64,000 nucleotides of DNA from F23-B02 sp963613665 (GCA_963613665.1 CAVEAL010000009.1:22159-86158), one strand, 5' to 3'. Shown: positions 28,338 to 36,787, numbered from the stretch's first letter. The notes: generated from the letters alone by a model not told the origin. Program-made: numbers and translations.

Positions 28338-29183
28338 TTACTTTGCTATGGGTACTGCACCTGCTGCGGTGATGACCTCAGCTGCGTCCTTGCTGGTTGC
28401 GTAGTCGAAGAAGGCCTGCGCTGCTGCGGAGAGCTCGGTGCCTTCCTTCGTTACGAGGACGAAGGGGCGCTGTACCTCGTAGCTGCCGTCGGACACGGTA
28501 GCTTCGGAGGGTGCCACGCCGCCGACGGAGAGCGCCTTGACGGTGTCCTTGACGGAGGCAAGGGACGCGTAGCCGATGGCGTTGGGGTTGCCTGCAACGG
28601 TGGTGATAACGTCGCCGGTGGAGGTGAGTTCCTGACGGTACTTGCAGCTGTCTGCCGTGCCGGTGATGCTCTCGAAGCCGTCGCGTGTGCCGCTTCCTGC
28701 CTCGCGGCCTATGAGGACGATCTCTGCGTCGTCGCCGCCGACATCCTTCCAGTTGGTGATCTCGCCGGTGTAGATCTTTGCGAGCTGCTCAAGCGTGAGG
28801 TCGGTGACCTTGTTTTCGGGGTTTACGATGATGGCGATGCCGTCGAGCGCGAGGACGGTCTCTTTAAGACCGGCTGCCTTCTCGTCGTCCTTGAGTGCGC
28901 GGGAGGAGAGGCCGATGTCGCAGCGGCCTTCGCTCACGGCGGTGATGCCGGAGCCCGAGCCGGTGGGGTTGTAGCCTACGGTAACGCCGGAGTTTTCGTT
29001 CTGGAACGACTCTGCCAGAGACATGATGACCTCTTCCATCGAGGTCGAGCCGTCGGTGCTGACGGTGCCGCTGAGTGCGGCGGAGTCGGTGTTTTCGGGT
29101 GTGTCGGTGTTTGTCTTGCCGCAGGCTGCAAACAGCGTAAGCGCCATCAGCGCCGCGAGGACAATGCTTATAAGCTTTTTCAT
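28338..29183 (-). CDS. pstS: Phosphate-binding lipoprotein PstS
   Basis: The 281-residue protein starts with a lipoprotein signal (lipobox FAAC near 18-21) and has the phosphate-binding blocks VSTDGSTSMEEV (near 40), NPTGSGSGITAV (near 76) and REAGSGTRDGFE (near 155). It is first in pstSCAB-phoU. AAAGGAGCT precedes the ATG. The AT-rich upstream 100 bp may hold PhoP sites (a TTTACA hexamer is present), but I could not define a box. Confidence 0.96.
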   Translation of the reverse strand: MKKLISIVLAALMALTLFAACGKTNTDTPENTDSAALSGTVSTDGSTSMEEVIMSLAESFQNENSGVTVGYNPTGSGSGITAVSEGRCDIGLSSRALKDDEKAAGLKETVLALDGIAIIVNPENKVTDLTLEQLAKIYTGEITNWKDVGGDDAEIVLIGREAGSGTRDGFESITGTADSCKYRQELTSTGDVITTVAGNPNAIGYASLASVKDTVKALSVGGVAPSEATVSDGSYEVQRPFVLVTKEGTELSAAAQAFFDYATSKDAAEVITAAGAVPIAK

Positions 29184-29292
29184 TCAAAAAGCTCCTTTCT
29201 TTTTTTGTTGATTTTCGGGTACATCCTCAGAATATGCCCCGTTTATCAAATCCGAAAGCAGCCTTTTGTAAAAAGAACTTAAAGATATTCGC

Positions 29293-29425
29293 CGGCGCAT
29301 TTGGGCTGACCTTTGCATATATTGCAGGCGTCCGGCATCGAATGAGCGTATATGTTCCAGCCCCGCAGGATTGTGCGGGGCCGTGCGACATTGTGCGATA
29401 TTAGTGCAAAATTCTGCGTGCGCCG
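29293..29425 (+). repeat. Degenerate relative of the intergenic repeat family (copy F)
   Basis: It shares GGCGCATT...GGGCTGACC, a TATATTGCAGG block, TCCGGCATCGAA and TTAGTGCAAAATT with copies C, D and E, but lacks the tail hairpin and the right end. It lies in the 340 bp gap between pstS and the tRNA region. Confidence 0.55.
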
Positions 29426-29501
29426 TTACGTTAAGCTCATCTTGCCTGTTTCGCTCACGGAAGCTGACAAATTAACGCTTGCGCTCGTGCCGCGTGTGCG
29501 G

Positions 29502-29562
29502 TATAATAGCACTTGCCGCATATCCGGGTGTAGCGCAGCTGGTAGCGCGCCTGCTTTGGGTG
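29502..29562 (+). pseudogene. tRNA-Pro(UGG) remnant: 5' half only, with promoter
   Basis: A promoter TTGCGC-17-TATAAT (29479-29507) leads into CCGGGTGTAGCGCAG... (29524-29562). This matches the 5' half of a bacterial tRNA-Pro up to the anticodon loop (CTGCTTTGGGT) and then stops; the 3' anticodon strand, T arm and acceptor are missing. It looks like a tRNA gene split at the usual tyrosine-recombinase crossover in the anticodon loop. Downstream, TTGACCACATAAATGACCACA (29666-29686) is a direct repeat of TGACCACA of the kind used as integrase arm sites. Confidence 0.65.
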
Positions 29563-29702
29563 TGCCGTGGCGGTATCCGGGATAGGGCGAGGTGAAACGC
29601 CGCAAAGCCTTGCGACGCCTGCGTTTACAGGATTTTCTCTAATTGCTGAAAGTGACACGAAAGCGGCTTTGACCACATAAATGACCACAGACAGAAAAAT
29701 CT

Positions 29703-29730
29703 TTGATTTTCTCCCCCGCCGTGGTATAAT
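29703..29730 (+). promoter_or_regulatory. Promoter of the tRNA-Pro gene
   Basis: TTGATT (29703-29708), 16 bp, perfect TATAAT (29725-29730), 16 bp before the tRNA. Confidence 0.8.
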
Positions 29731-29746
29731 GGCAGAAATTGAATAT

Positions 29747-29822
29747 CCGGGTATAGCGAAGTTGGTATCGCGCCTGGTTTGGGACCAGGAGACCGTGCGT
29801 TCGAGCCGCACTACTCGGACCA
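29747..29822 (+). tRNA. tRNA-Pro (anticodon UGG), CCA encoded
   Basis: The 76 nt fold as a complete cloverleaf: acceptor CCGGGTA / TACTCGG, D stem GCGA / TCGC with GG in the loop, anticodon stem CCTGG / CCAGG around TTTGGGA (anticodon TGG), T arm GTGCG-TTCGAGC-CGCAC, discriminator A and encoded CCA. It is the attachment gene of the mobile element: its 3' half is repeated at 59604. Confidence 0.95.
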
Positions 29823-29881
29823 AAATCCCTCTGAAATCGTTGATTTCAGAGGGATTTTCTTGTTCTTTGTCTATTGCGGCG
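29777..29881 (+). repeat. Left attachment site (attL): 3' half of tRNA-Pro plus terminator and flank
   Basis: This 105 bp stretch from GTTTGGGAC to TATTGCGGCG is repeated directly at 59604-59709 with six substitutions and one 1-bp indel. The repeat begins inside the anticodon loop, the usual crossover point. Confidence 0.85.
29822..29858 (+). terminator. Terminator of tRNA-Pro
   Basis: Arms AAAATCCCTCTGAAATC / GATTTCAGAGGGATTTT followed by CTTGTTCTTT. The counterpart at the right att site (59649-59686) differs by a compensating base pair in the stem. Confidence 0.9.
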
Positions 29882-29991
29882 CAGGCGGTGAGATTCATTA
29901 ACGACGGTATTTGACAACCCAGACAACTAATGAAATGAAAGAATCCCAAAATAATCAGCTCATTTTTGTTCCGATCTCTTAACAATACTCT

Positions 29992-31269
29992 CTATTGTTT
30001 CCTTTGGAATTTTCTGTTTTTTACTAATTCGCTCACCTTTTCATTTGCTAAGGAGTCTATATGTATTTTCCCCTTGGCAATAAGGGTACTATTGTTGTCT
30101 ACAGTTACATACTCTTTTTTGTGGTAAGTAGTCGCTTTTGAAATAATGTGAATTCCATATTTGTGGTTTAAGACTTCATCTCTTGTAAGGAATAGCGCCA
30201 AGCATTCCCCACCTGGATTTTGCGTGCTTTCGTATAGTATGCCTGCATAACCATTAGATCGGCTTGTTTTTACATAGCGAAAGAATTCAGTTACTATTTG
30301 AGTTGGAACATATTCAATATCTATATTTTTGTTACTCCGAGGTTGCGATATATTTTCCGCAAATTTCTGCAAGAACATGACCGGAGAGCGATTATGTCGA
30401 TTATCTTCATCAAAAATGCTCGGTATTGACATCTTCTTAATTTTTGTCAAATCCAATACCCGTATTGACTCCGTAACTCGAAACGAAGCAATTGTTGCAT
30501 AATCTCTGCCACTTGTTCTTGTTTCGCAAAGAGCTGTATTGGGATCCAGTGTCAGATATAGCACATTTATTCCAGCCGCATTCATTCTCCCGGATGTTGC
30601 CACCCGAGGAGGTGGCGGAGCAAAATCGGCGTATGCAGTTCGCCATTCGTCATTTTCATGTGTCCGACATCTATACATCTTCGTGTTTTTATCAATTCTT
30701 CGGTCAAGCCTTACTCGCTCGGCATAATAAGCAAGTGTGTCTAAAATGGTGGTTGGATCTTCATTAAAACTGGTATCAGGTGTAGCTCGGTAAAAAACAT
30801 ATCGCACCTTTTCTTTTACCATCTTACAAAAAGACTGCCAATCATAATAGGCAACATCCTCTTCTCGATCAGAAAATGGGTCGGCGTCACACCAAATATC
30901 ATCATACATAATTTCTACAATATCTTTTAGTATTCGCTCATCTTGAGCATCTATCTCATCGCGCAATTCCTCGAAAATCAGTTGAGCTGTTGTATATGTT
31001 TTTCCGATATATTCCCCAGAATCACACGGCAATTCATTGACAGCATGAGTGTACAAAAAATTAACCCCGCTCATAATTATTACCATGAACGAATCAAGAT
31101 TAACGGCTTTTCTTCTTTGTCCACAATAATCACATGTACAAACATATCCATTTGCCTTTATATATTCTTTTAATGATTTATTTCCAATGCACTCATGGCA
31201 CAGCTTTTTATCACTATCCCCATATCCTCTTTCAATCGAATTAATATAATCATTGCTAATGAAACTCAT
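29992..31269 (-). CDS. RES-domain protein with N-terminal HEPN/RES-NTD-like region
   Basis: RES domains are NAD-degrading toxins. The ATG at 31269 is chosen because GGGAGC lies 8 nt upstream; the earlier ATG overlaps that ribosome site. Of 425 residues, the first 60 hold two CxxC pairs (CHEC, CDYC), then a helical region like the HEPN_RES_NTD1 domain, and from about 195 the RES fold: MYRCR, FAPPPP...GRMNAAGINVLYL, ALCETR and GILYESTQNPGG, covering the Arg, Glu and Ser that name the family. No Xre-type antitoxin gene is next to it. It lies between attL and the integrases, a usual cargo spot. Confidence 0.8.
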   Translation of the reverse strand: MSFISNDYINSIERGYGDSDKKLCHECIGNKSLKEYIKANGYVCTCDYCGQRRKAVNLDSFMVIIMSGVNFLYTHAVNELPCDSGEYIGKTYTTAQLIFEELRDEIDAQDERILKDIVEIMYDDIWCDADPFSDREEDVAYYDWQSFCKMVKEKVRYVFYRATPDTSFNEDPTTILDTLAYYAERVRLDRRIDKNTKMYRCRTHENDEWRTAYADFAPPPPRVATSGRMNAAGINVLYLTLDPNTALCETRTSGRDYATIASFRVTESIRVLDLTKIKKMSIPSIFDEDNRHNRSPVMFLQKFAENISQPRSNKNIDIEYVPTQIVTEFFRYVKTSRSNGYAGILYESTQNPGGECLALFLTRDEVLNHKYGIHIISKATTYHKKEYVTVDNNSTLIAKGKIHIDSLANEKVSELVKNRKFQRKQ

Positions 31270-31440
31270 ATTAAAAGCTCCCATAAAACAGCATAGAATA
31301 AAAATATACGGCAGATTAAAGTTGCTCTATATTGAAAATTATACGCCTTTTATCGACCATTTTCAATGTGCACTGAAAGATATACACTGTTTATATGAAA
31401 AGAACCTTGGTATAGGTATAGGCAAAAATAGAAAAAGTGA

Positions 31441-31486
31441 AATCACCGGCAGAAATACTGATTATCCAGTATTCCTGTCGGTGATT
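31441..31486. terminator. Bidirectional terminator hairpin after the integrase gene
   Basis: Arms AATCACCG...AATACTG / CAGTATT...CGGTGATT, with T-rich flanks on both strands. The 31270-31440 region otherwise holds only the RES gene leader and no gene. Confidence 0.8.
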
Positions 31487-31490
31487 CTTT

Positions 31491-32993
31491 TTACTTTCCC
31501 TTCTTCCTCCGTTTACCTTTCTTCTCCTCCAGTGGTCGCCCATCGCCTTCGCCCAAATCTTTCAGCCGTTGCGCTTCCGCAATCTCTGCCTTCATCTCCA
31601 CGATGAGCACCTTCAGCTTTTCCTCGCATTCCTCGCGGGTGTGTGCGTAGACATTGCGGGCGTGCTTTTTGCCGTCGGGCCATTTGGGGGAGTAGCGTCC
31701 CTCGAAGAGGTGGTCGTTGATCTCGGTGACACAGCCGGTGCCGGACTTGCGTTTGCGGCCCACATAGGGCTTGAAATCGGTCATACTCGGCTTTTCCGCC
31801 TGGGCCGGGGCAGTTTCCTGTCCCGGCCGCGAAGCGTCCTCCTGCGGCGCTGCTTTGCCGATGCCACGGTCAATGTTGGCAGCGGCTGTGAGCCGCATAT
31901 CGTCGGTGATGTGGGTATAGATGTCCAGTGTGGTGGCCGCCGACACATGGCCCAGCATGGCGGAGAGCGTTTTCACATCCATACCGTTTTCCAGCGCCAG
32001 CGTTGCGAAAGTATGGCGAAGGTCGTGGAACCTCACATGCTTACAGCCTGCGTGTTCTAAGATGAGTTGCAGTCTACGCCGCACCACGCCGGGCGTAATG
32101 GGACAGTCTTCCTTCACAGGGGACGGAAACATCCAGCGGGAGTCCACCGTCTTTTTGTACTCCTGCAGCACTGCCACCACGGCGGGCGGCAGGACGATCT
32201 TGCGGACGGAATTCTTCGTCTTGGGTGTGCTGATTTGAAGCTGGCCGCGCACATCGTAGACCTGCTTATTCACATTCAGCACGCCGGTTTTGAAGTTCAT
32301 GTCATCCCACTGTAGCGCCATCAGCTCGCCCCGGCGCAAGCCAGTTGCCAAGTCCAGAAGGAATACTTCATAGTACCCCTCGAACTTCGCCTGAATGAGA
32401 AACCGTTGAAGCTCCTCCCGCGTCAGCACCTGCATCTCCCTTGCCTTTTTCGGCGGCAGCTTACAGCCGATGGCCGGGTTTACACGGATCAGTCCATCCT
32501 GCACCGCCTTCTCCAACGCGGAGCGGCAGGTGGCGTGACACATGCGCACCATTCGGTCGGACAGCCCTTCGCCGTACTTGTCGGTGAAGCGCTTCCGGCC
32601 ATTTTTCTTGAGCCGACCATAGAACTGCTGCAGGTCATTCTGCGTCAGCTTGTTCAAAGGGATGCTGCCGATCTCCGGGATGATATGCAGGCGGATGCGG
32701 CTCTCGTAGGTCTCCTGCGTAGTAGGGCGGATCTTGGGCTTGGAGTGATTCTCGTACCAGTATGTCAGCCAGTCCCCGAAGGGCATCTCGGACCGCACCT
32801 TCTCCGGCTTCAGCCCGCCGCATTTCTCTTTGAGTGTTTGAAGCTTCTCGACGCACTCCTTCTTGGTTTTGGCAAGGACATTTTTCGTCTTGGGATAGCC
32901 GTTGTCATCGTAACCGATGACGATGCGTCCCTCCCAGCGCCCGTCCTTTCGTTGTCTTACTGTTCCGTCTCCGGCTTTTCGCTTTCTTGCCAC
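31491..32993 (-). CDS. Tyrosine recombinase/integrase with a second arm-binding-like domain at the C terminus
   Basis: The 500-residue protein starts at GTG 32993 (AAAGGAGTT upstream). Residues 4-55 form an AP2-like arm-binding domain (GDGTVRQRKDGRWEGRIVIG), 70-165 a core-binding SAM-like domain, 190-365 the catalytic domain with R220, H323-x-x-R326, H349 and Tyr359. Unusually, residues about 413-465 (SGTGCVTEINDHLFEGRYS...VYAHTREECEEKLKVL) repeat the N-terminal domain pattern, and a Lys-rich tail follows. It overlaps the upstream recombinase gene by 37 nt, so both are made from one message. Confidence 0.92.
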   Translation of the reverse strand: MARKRKAGDGTVRQRKDGRWEGRIVIGYDDNGYPKTKNVLAKTKKECVEKLQTLKEKCGGLKPEKVRSEMPFGDWLTYWYENHSKPKIRPTTQETYESRIRLHIIPEIGSIPLNKLTQNDLQQFYGRLKKNGRKRFTDKYGEGLSDRMVRMCHATCRSALEKAVQDGLIRVNPAIGCKLPPKKAREMQVLTREELQRFLIQAKFEGYYEVFLLDLATGLRRGELMALQWDDMNFKTGVLNVNKQVYDVRGQLQISTPKTKNSVRKIVLPPAVVAVLQEYKKTVDSRWMFPSPVKEDCPITPGVVRRRLQLILEHAGCKHVRFHDLRHTFATLALENGMDVKTLSAMLGHVSAATTLDIYTHITDDMRLTAAANIDRGIGKAAPQEDASRPGQETAPAQAEKPSMTDFKPYVGRKRKSGTGCVTEINDHLFEGRYSPKWPDGKKHARNVYAHTREECEEKLKVLIVEMKAEIAEAQRLKDLGEGDGRPLEEKKGKRRKKGK

Positions 32994-34159
32994 GGTTTCA
33001 ACTCCTTTCCGAAGATGTCCTCCATGAAGCCGCCCACGATGCCAGAGGCTTGCTTCTGCATATCCGATGTGACATGGGTGTAGGTATCCAGCGTGAAGCT
33101 GGCATTGGTATGTCCCAGAATTCCTGACAGCGTTTTGGCGTCCACGCCGCTGGTGAGGGCGTGGGTGGCGAAGGTGTGACGCAGATCGCGGAAGCGGATG
33201 CTGGGCAGTCCTGCGTGTTGGAGCAGGGTTTTCATATGGATGTAGGCGCTGCCGGGGTTGACGGGATCCTCCGGCCTCACCGGATCAGGGAATATCCACG
33301 GCCCGATGGCGTCCGCCTTGCGCCGCCGCAGGATATCGACTACACTGTGCGGCAGGATGATGGTGCGCATGCCCTGATTGGTCTTCGTCTCCCCGATGGT
33401 GTACGCCCCCTTCCGCTGACCGTGAAGGGTACGGCACACCTTTAGTGTACCGGCATCCTCGTCGAAGTCGTTCCATTGCAGACCGCAGATCTCGCCGCGG
33501 CGCAGGCCGGTCATCAGCTCCGTTTGGAAGAAGTCACGCCACACCTCATCCTGCTCTACTACTGTGAGGAAGGCATCCAACTCCGCACGGGTGAGGATGC
33601 GCTTGGGCTTGTAGTTAGGCTTTGGTGCGGTCGTCCCCTCGGTGGGATTCCGGGGAATGACGTGCGCCTGCACCGCGTCCTTCAGTGCGGCGTGGAGCGT
33701 GGAGTGGATGTGGCGAACCATGGAGTCAGAGAGCTGATGATCCATCTCGGGATGCTCGTGGATGCGCCCCTCCGTTTTCAGGCGGCGGTACATCCGCTGG
33801 ATGTCCTGCTGAGAGATGAGGGAGATCTGCTTGTCGCCCAGCTGCGGTTTGATGTAGTATTCGATGTAGCAGCGATAGCTTTTGAGTGTGTCGGGGCGCA
33901 CCGTGCCCGCCTTGTACTCCGTGAGCCAGCGGTCCAGCCACTCGCCCAGCGTCATGCGGCTGTCCTCGGTCAGCTCCACATCACGGTAGCACTCGATGTT
34001 CTGGTGGAGCTTGTCCAGCAGTGCCTTTTGCGTCTTGGCGTAGACATGGCGGAACAGCGGTTCGCCATTTTCCTTGTGGCCGATGACGATGCGGCCCTCC
34101 CAGCGTCCATCGTCCCGCTTGCGCACCATGCCGTCACCGGCCGGTCTTCGTTTTGCCAT
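32957..34159 (-). CDS. Tyrosine recombinase/integrase (second of a tandem pair)
   Basis: The 400-residue protein starts at the ATG 34159 (AAAGGAAGTG upstream). It has an N-terminal arm-binding domain, core-binding region, and catalytic residues R220, R327, H350 and Tyr360. The HxxR box reads RDLRHTF: the first His is Arg, unlike HDLRHTF in the partner. Such changes occur in active family members, so activity is still possible. Tandem recombinases may share integration and excision work or act on different sites. Confidence 0.9.
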   Translation of the reverse strand: MAKRRPAGDGMVRKRDDGRWEGRIVIGHKENGEPLFRHVYAKTQKALLDKLHQNIECYRDVELTEDSRMTLGEWLDRWLTEYKAGTVRPDTLKSYRCYIEYYIKPQLGDKQISLISQQDIQRMYRRLKTEGRIHEHPEMDHQLSDSMVRHIHSTLHAALKDAVQAHVIPRNPTEGTTAPKPNYKPKRILTRAELDAFLTVVEQDEVWRDFFQTELMTGLRRGEICGLQWNDFDEDAGTLKVCRTLHGQRKGAYTIGETKTNQGMRTIILPHSVVDILRRRKADAIGPWIFPDPVRPEDPVNPGSAYIHMKTLLQHAGLPSIRFRDLRHTFATHALTSGVDAKTLSGILGHTNASFTLDTYTHVTSDMQKQASGIVGGFMEDIFGKELKPWQESEKPETEQ

Positions 34160-34255
34160 GTATTTCACTTCCTTTGAATTCATTTTCTTTTTGCAACACA
34201 AACAACTACCACACTTTTGCGGAAATAGCTATCAGAACTTTGAAATGGTTTGCCA

Positions 34256-35227
34256 CTACATCCGCATAGAAAAGCCATGGTACTGCTCGTATTCTTCCTC
34301 TTCGTCATCTACGGCGTATTCCACCGTGCGGTCAATCTTACCGCCGCGTTCCAGAATGCGCAGGATCTCCTGCTTGCTGTGATGCAGCGTTTCCAGATGG
34401 AAACGATCATTGTCGCCGGTGTTCAGCGCATCCAAAATAGAAATCAAACCGCAGACGGCATCGTCCACCGTAGGCAGGAGTTCACCGTACTCGGTGGCAT
34501 CGATGCGGCTTTCCAGATACTCACAGCCGCCCATATCGAAGTAGGCTTCCATGCTGTTGCGCAGAAGCGTCTGGTCGAAGAGTTTATTGTCTCTGCATCG
34601 GACATTCTCCGGTGTGGTGTAGGTGATGTATTTTTGATTCGGCTCCCATCGCACCTTGTAGCCGTACTCTGCCATGAATGCGATGAACTCCTCACGGGTA
34701 ACACAGTTCTCCATAGCTTCCTTAATGGTACGGCACAGCCGTTTCTTCCAAGCAGGAATACGGAACGGATCTGCCTTGCTCTCGGTGAAGGACAAGCCGT
34801 ACTCTCGGCAGAGCTGGTTGCTGTATTCCTTGGCCTGCTGCATCTCCCGGGCGCTCTGATGAAATTTCTGGCCGTTTTCAAAGTTTACCGAGTTCATGAT
34901 GATGTGATTGTGGATGTGCGCCGTATTCATATGCGTGACCACCACGCACTGGTAGCCCTTGAAGTATTCCGCAAACTTCAATCCGATCTCATGCGCTGTA
35001 TCAAAATCCAGCGGATCATCCGGGGCGAAGGCTTGGACGATGTGATAATAGCTACGGCCATCTGTTTTGCGGAACTGTTTCTTTACAGCTTCAAATTCAT
35101 CCTGAGCTGTTTGGGCCACACAATTGACGCCGGAGATGAGACGCTCCACCGTTTTCTCACGGTTGGTAACATAGTCCAGGATACCGCTCAGACTGCGTGA
35201 GACAGCAATGAATTTAATGTTTGCCAT
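34256..35227 (-). CDS. Relaxase / mobilisation nuclease (MobA/VirD2-like)
   Basis: The 323-residue protein has the relaxase features: an N-terminal Tyr (GILDYVTN, Y19), SYYHIVQAF (about 59-67) and the metal-binding His cluster HMNTAHIHNHIIMN (H99, H104, H106, H108). It nicks oriT to start DNA transfer. It is shorter than the usual 400-500 residues, lacking a long C-terminal domain. It overlaps mobC by 40 nt. Confidence 0.9.
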   Translation of the reverse strand: MANIKFIAVSRSLSGILDYVTNREKTVERLISGVNCVAQTAQDEFEAVKKQFRKTDGRSYYHIVQAFAPDDPLDFDTAHEIGLKFAEYFKGYQCVVVTHMNTAHIHNHIIMNSVNFENGQKFHQSAREMQQAKEYSNQLCREYGLSFTESKADPFRIPAWKKRLCRTIKEAMENCVTREEFIAFMAEYGYKVRWEPNQKYITYTTPENVRCRDNKLFDQTLLRNSMEAYFDMGGCEYLESRIDATEYGELLPTVDDAVCGLISILDALNTGDNDRFHLETLHHSKQEILRILERGGKIDRTVEYAVDDEEEEYEQYHGFSMRM

Positions 35228-35496
35228 GCGTTCCGGTACACCTCCGTAAAGGGTTCATAGTTCACCTGCGTGATACGCCCTTGCCGAGCCATGACCGTGA
35301 GCTGGTTCAGGTTATTTCCCTGATAGCGCAACTCCCGCAGGAACTCATCCATACCTTCAATGACAGTGACTTCCCGATCCATAGCCGCCCGGCGCACAAA
35401 CTCACTTTCGGTCATATGCGCTGCATCCGCCTTACGGCGGATGCAGTCCTTTTCCCACCCGGCAACGCGGGCGCGGATAAATTGATTCTTAGCCAT
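35188..35496 (-). CDS. mobC: MobC-like relaxosome accessory protein
   Basis: The 102-residue basic protein has a ribbon-helix-helix-like N terminus (TESEFVRRAAMDR) and the NNLNQLTVMARQG block typical of MobC (PF05713 type). It binds near oriT and helps the relaxase. It overlaps both neighbours, which supports a tight mob operon. Confidence 0.88.
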   Translation of the reverse strand: MAKNQFIRARVAGWEKDCIRRKADAAHMTESEFVRRAAMDREVTVIEGMDEFLRELRYQGNNLNQLTVMARQGRITQVNYEPFTEVYRNAWQTLNSLLSHAV

Positions 35497-35794
35497 GGTG
35501 CTCGTTACCTCTGCTTGCCAGCATAGTCATCGTCTCGATCTGCTTAGCCAGAGTCTCGTCCCGCACATGCATATAATAGAACTCCAGCATCTTCTCGACC
35601 GCAAAGCACTGCTGCCACTCCGCACAGCCAGGCAGTACGGCTTTGCCCTTGCCGGTGAAAAAGTGATCCAACTCTTCACAGGAGACATCCGCGCCGAGTA
35701 GATAGAACATGGCTTCCCGTACATCGCTGAGCATCTCTTCCTTATCGTACTTGTCCATCATAATTTCATAGGGATTATAGGTGTTCTTCGTCAT
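35489..35794 (-). CDS. Hypothetical protein of the mobilisation operon
   Basis: From the ATG at 35794 (AAAGGAGAT upstream) 101 residues with no family I recognise: acidic, mostly helical, with one Cys pair far apart. It overlaps mobC by 8 nt. Its leader (ATGAATTTAAAGGAGATAAA) closely resembles the leader of the integrase gene at 34159, hinting at an old duplication of control sequence. Confidence 0.7.
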   Translation of the reverse strand: MTKNTYNPYEIMMDKYDKEEMLSDVREAMFYLLGADVSCEELDHFFTGKGKAVLPGCAEWQQCFAVEKMLEFYYMHVRDETLAKQIETMTMLASRGNEHHG

Positions 35795-35829
35795 AATCTT
35801 TATCTCCTTTAAATTCATTTTTCTTTGTG

Positions 35830-35985
35830 TTGATAGGGGTGCGGGCTTAGCCCGCTTGCCGAAGGGGTCGGAACGGGGCAATCGCCCCGTTCCGTACCAC
35901 GAAGGCGAAACTTGTCATTCTCGAAGCGAGAATTTTCGGCGCTGACGCGCACTTCAGCCGCTCTGCGGCGCTTTGCGGAAAAGGC
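35830..35985 (-). other. Candidate origin of transfer (oriT)
   Basis: The 193 bp gap upstream of the mob genes holds three hairpins: 35841-35855 (GCGGGCT / AGCCCGC), 35869-35894 (perfect 11 bp arms CGGAACGGGGC / GCCCCGTTCCG) and 35917-35933 (ATTCTCG / CGAGAAT). Such clustered inverted repeats beside mobC and relaxase genes are the normal setting of a mobilisation oriT. The nick site itself cannot be assigned. Confidence 0.55.
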
Positions 35986-35987
35986 AG

Positions 35988-36350
35988 TCATCCTGCCCGG
36001 TCAAGCATCCATGGTGCATCACCTCCTTCCGGGCAGAACACGCTGCGGTAGGTACTGACATCCGGCATTATGCCGCAGCATATCATTTCGTTGCATAGCA
36101 GCATGCGGAGCACCGCAGTGCTGTAGACACTTCGCATCTTGTCCCGGCCCTGACGGGCGAAGGCTTTTTGCTCATCGGTCAGGTTGCCGTGGTGTTCATC
36201 GCAGAGGAACAGGCGAAGCTCTTCTTCGTCGATGGGGTGAGCATGATCCTTGTTCCATGCCCACCGGATGTAGCGCACCGTATCGTGCGTGCGACGGAGA
36301 ACCATCATCGGGTCATGGTCTACGATAAAGTTTGCAATCTGCTGCATCAT
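35988..36350 (-). CDS. Hypothetical protein
   Basis: 120 residues, rich in His, Met and Arg, with no recognised family. It begins ATGATG with GGAGGAAAGC upstream and overlaps the previous gene by 4 nt (ATGA), so it belongs to the excisionase-HTH operon. The context suggests a role in element maintenance, but nothing in the sequence shows one. Confidence 0.65.
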   Translation of the reverse strand: MMQQIANFIVDHDPMMVLRRTHDTVRYIRWAWNKDHAHPIDEEELRLFLCDEHHGNLTDEQKAFARQGRDKMRSVYSTAVLRMLLCNEMICCGIMPDVSTYRSVFCPEGGDAPWMLDRAG

Positions 36351-36787
36351 GCGCTTTCCTCCTTCTTGTTTTGCCGACTCAATTCGGCCAGCCGTTTCTC
36401 TGCCTTTGCCCGCTCCATGTCACGCTCCGCCCGCAGGAACTGCCGCTGATAGTTCAGCTCCAACGCCTCCTGAATAGGACAAATGGTGTAGATAAGACTG
36501 CCATTGCGCACGCGGCCGTCCTTCGTGGTGATGGTGCTGGGTTCGGTACGGATGAGGCCCTTCTCCTCCAGACCGGCCACATACTTTCGCACAGTGTTTT
36601 CACTCAGCTGCACCGCCCGACCGATGGTGCGGTAGCTGGGATGGCACTGGTAGGTCCTGCGATCCTCGCAGCGGAGAAGGTAATTGTAGACGGCGATCTC
36701 ATGAGAACTGAGACCAAGATTGAAGACTTCGTTTGGGACAAGGTAGTAGTGCTTGTTCGGATCCCGCTTGGGCCAGCGCTGATACAT
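36347..36787 (-). CDS. Helix-turn-helix protein (HTH_36-like), possible replication/regulatory protein
   Basis: The 146-residue protein opens with YYLVPNEVFNLGLSSHEIAVYNYLLRC and a winged helix (CHPSYRTIGRAVQLSENTVRKYVAGLEEKGLIRTE, about 48-82), as in the N-terminal domains of plasmid and phage replication initiators and some regulators. A charged helical tail follows. Start overlaps the excisionase stop by 1 nt. Confidence 0.75.
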   Translation of the reverse strand: MYQRWPKRDPNKHYYLVPNEVFNLGLSSHEIAVYNYLLRCEDRRTYQCHPSYRTIGRAVQLSENTVRKYVAGLEEKGLIRTEPSTITTKDGRVRNGSLIYTICPIQEALELNYQRQFLRAERDMERAKAEKRLAELSRQNKKEESA

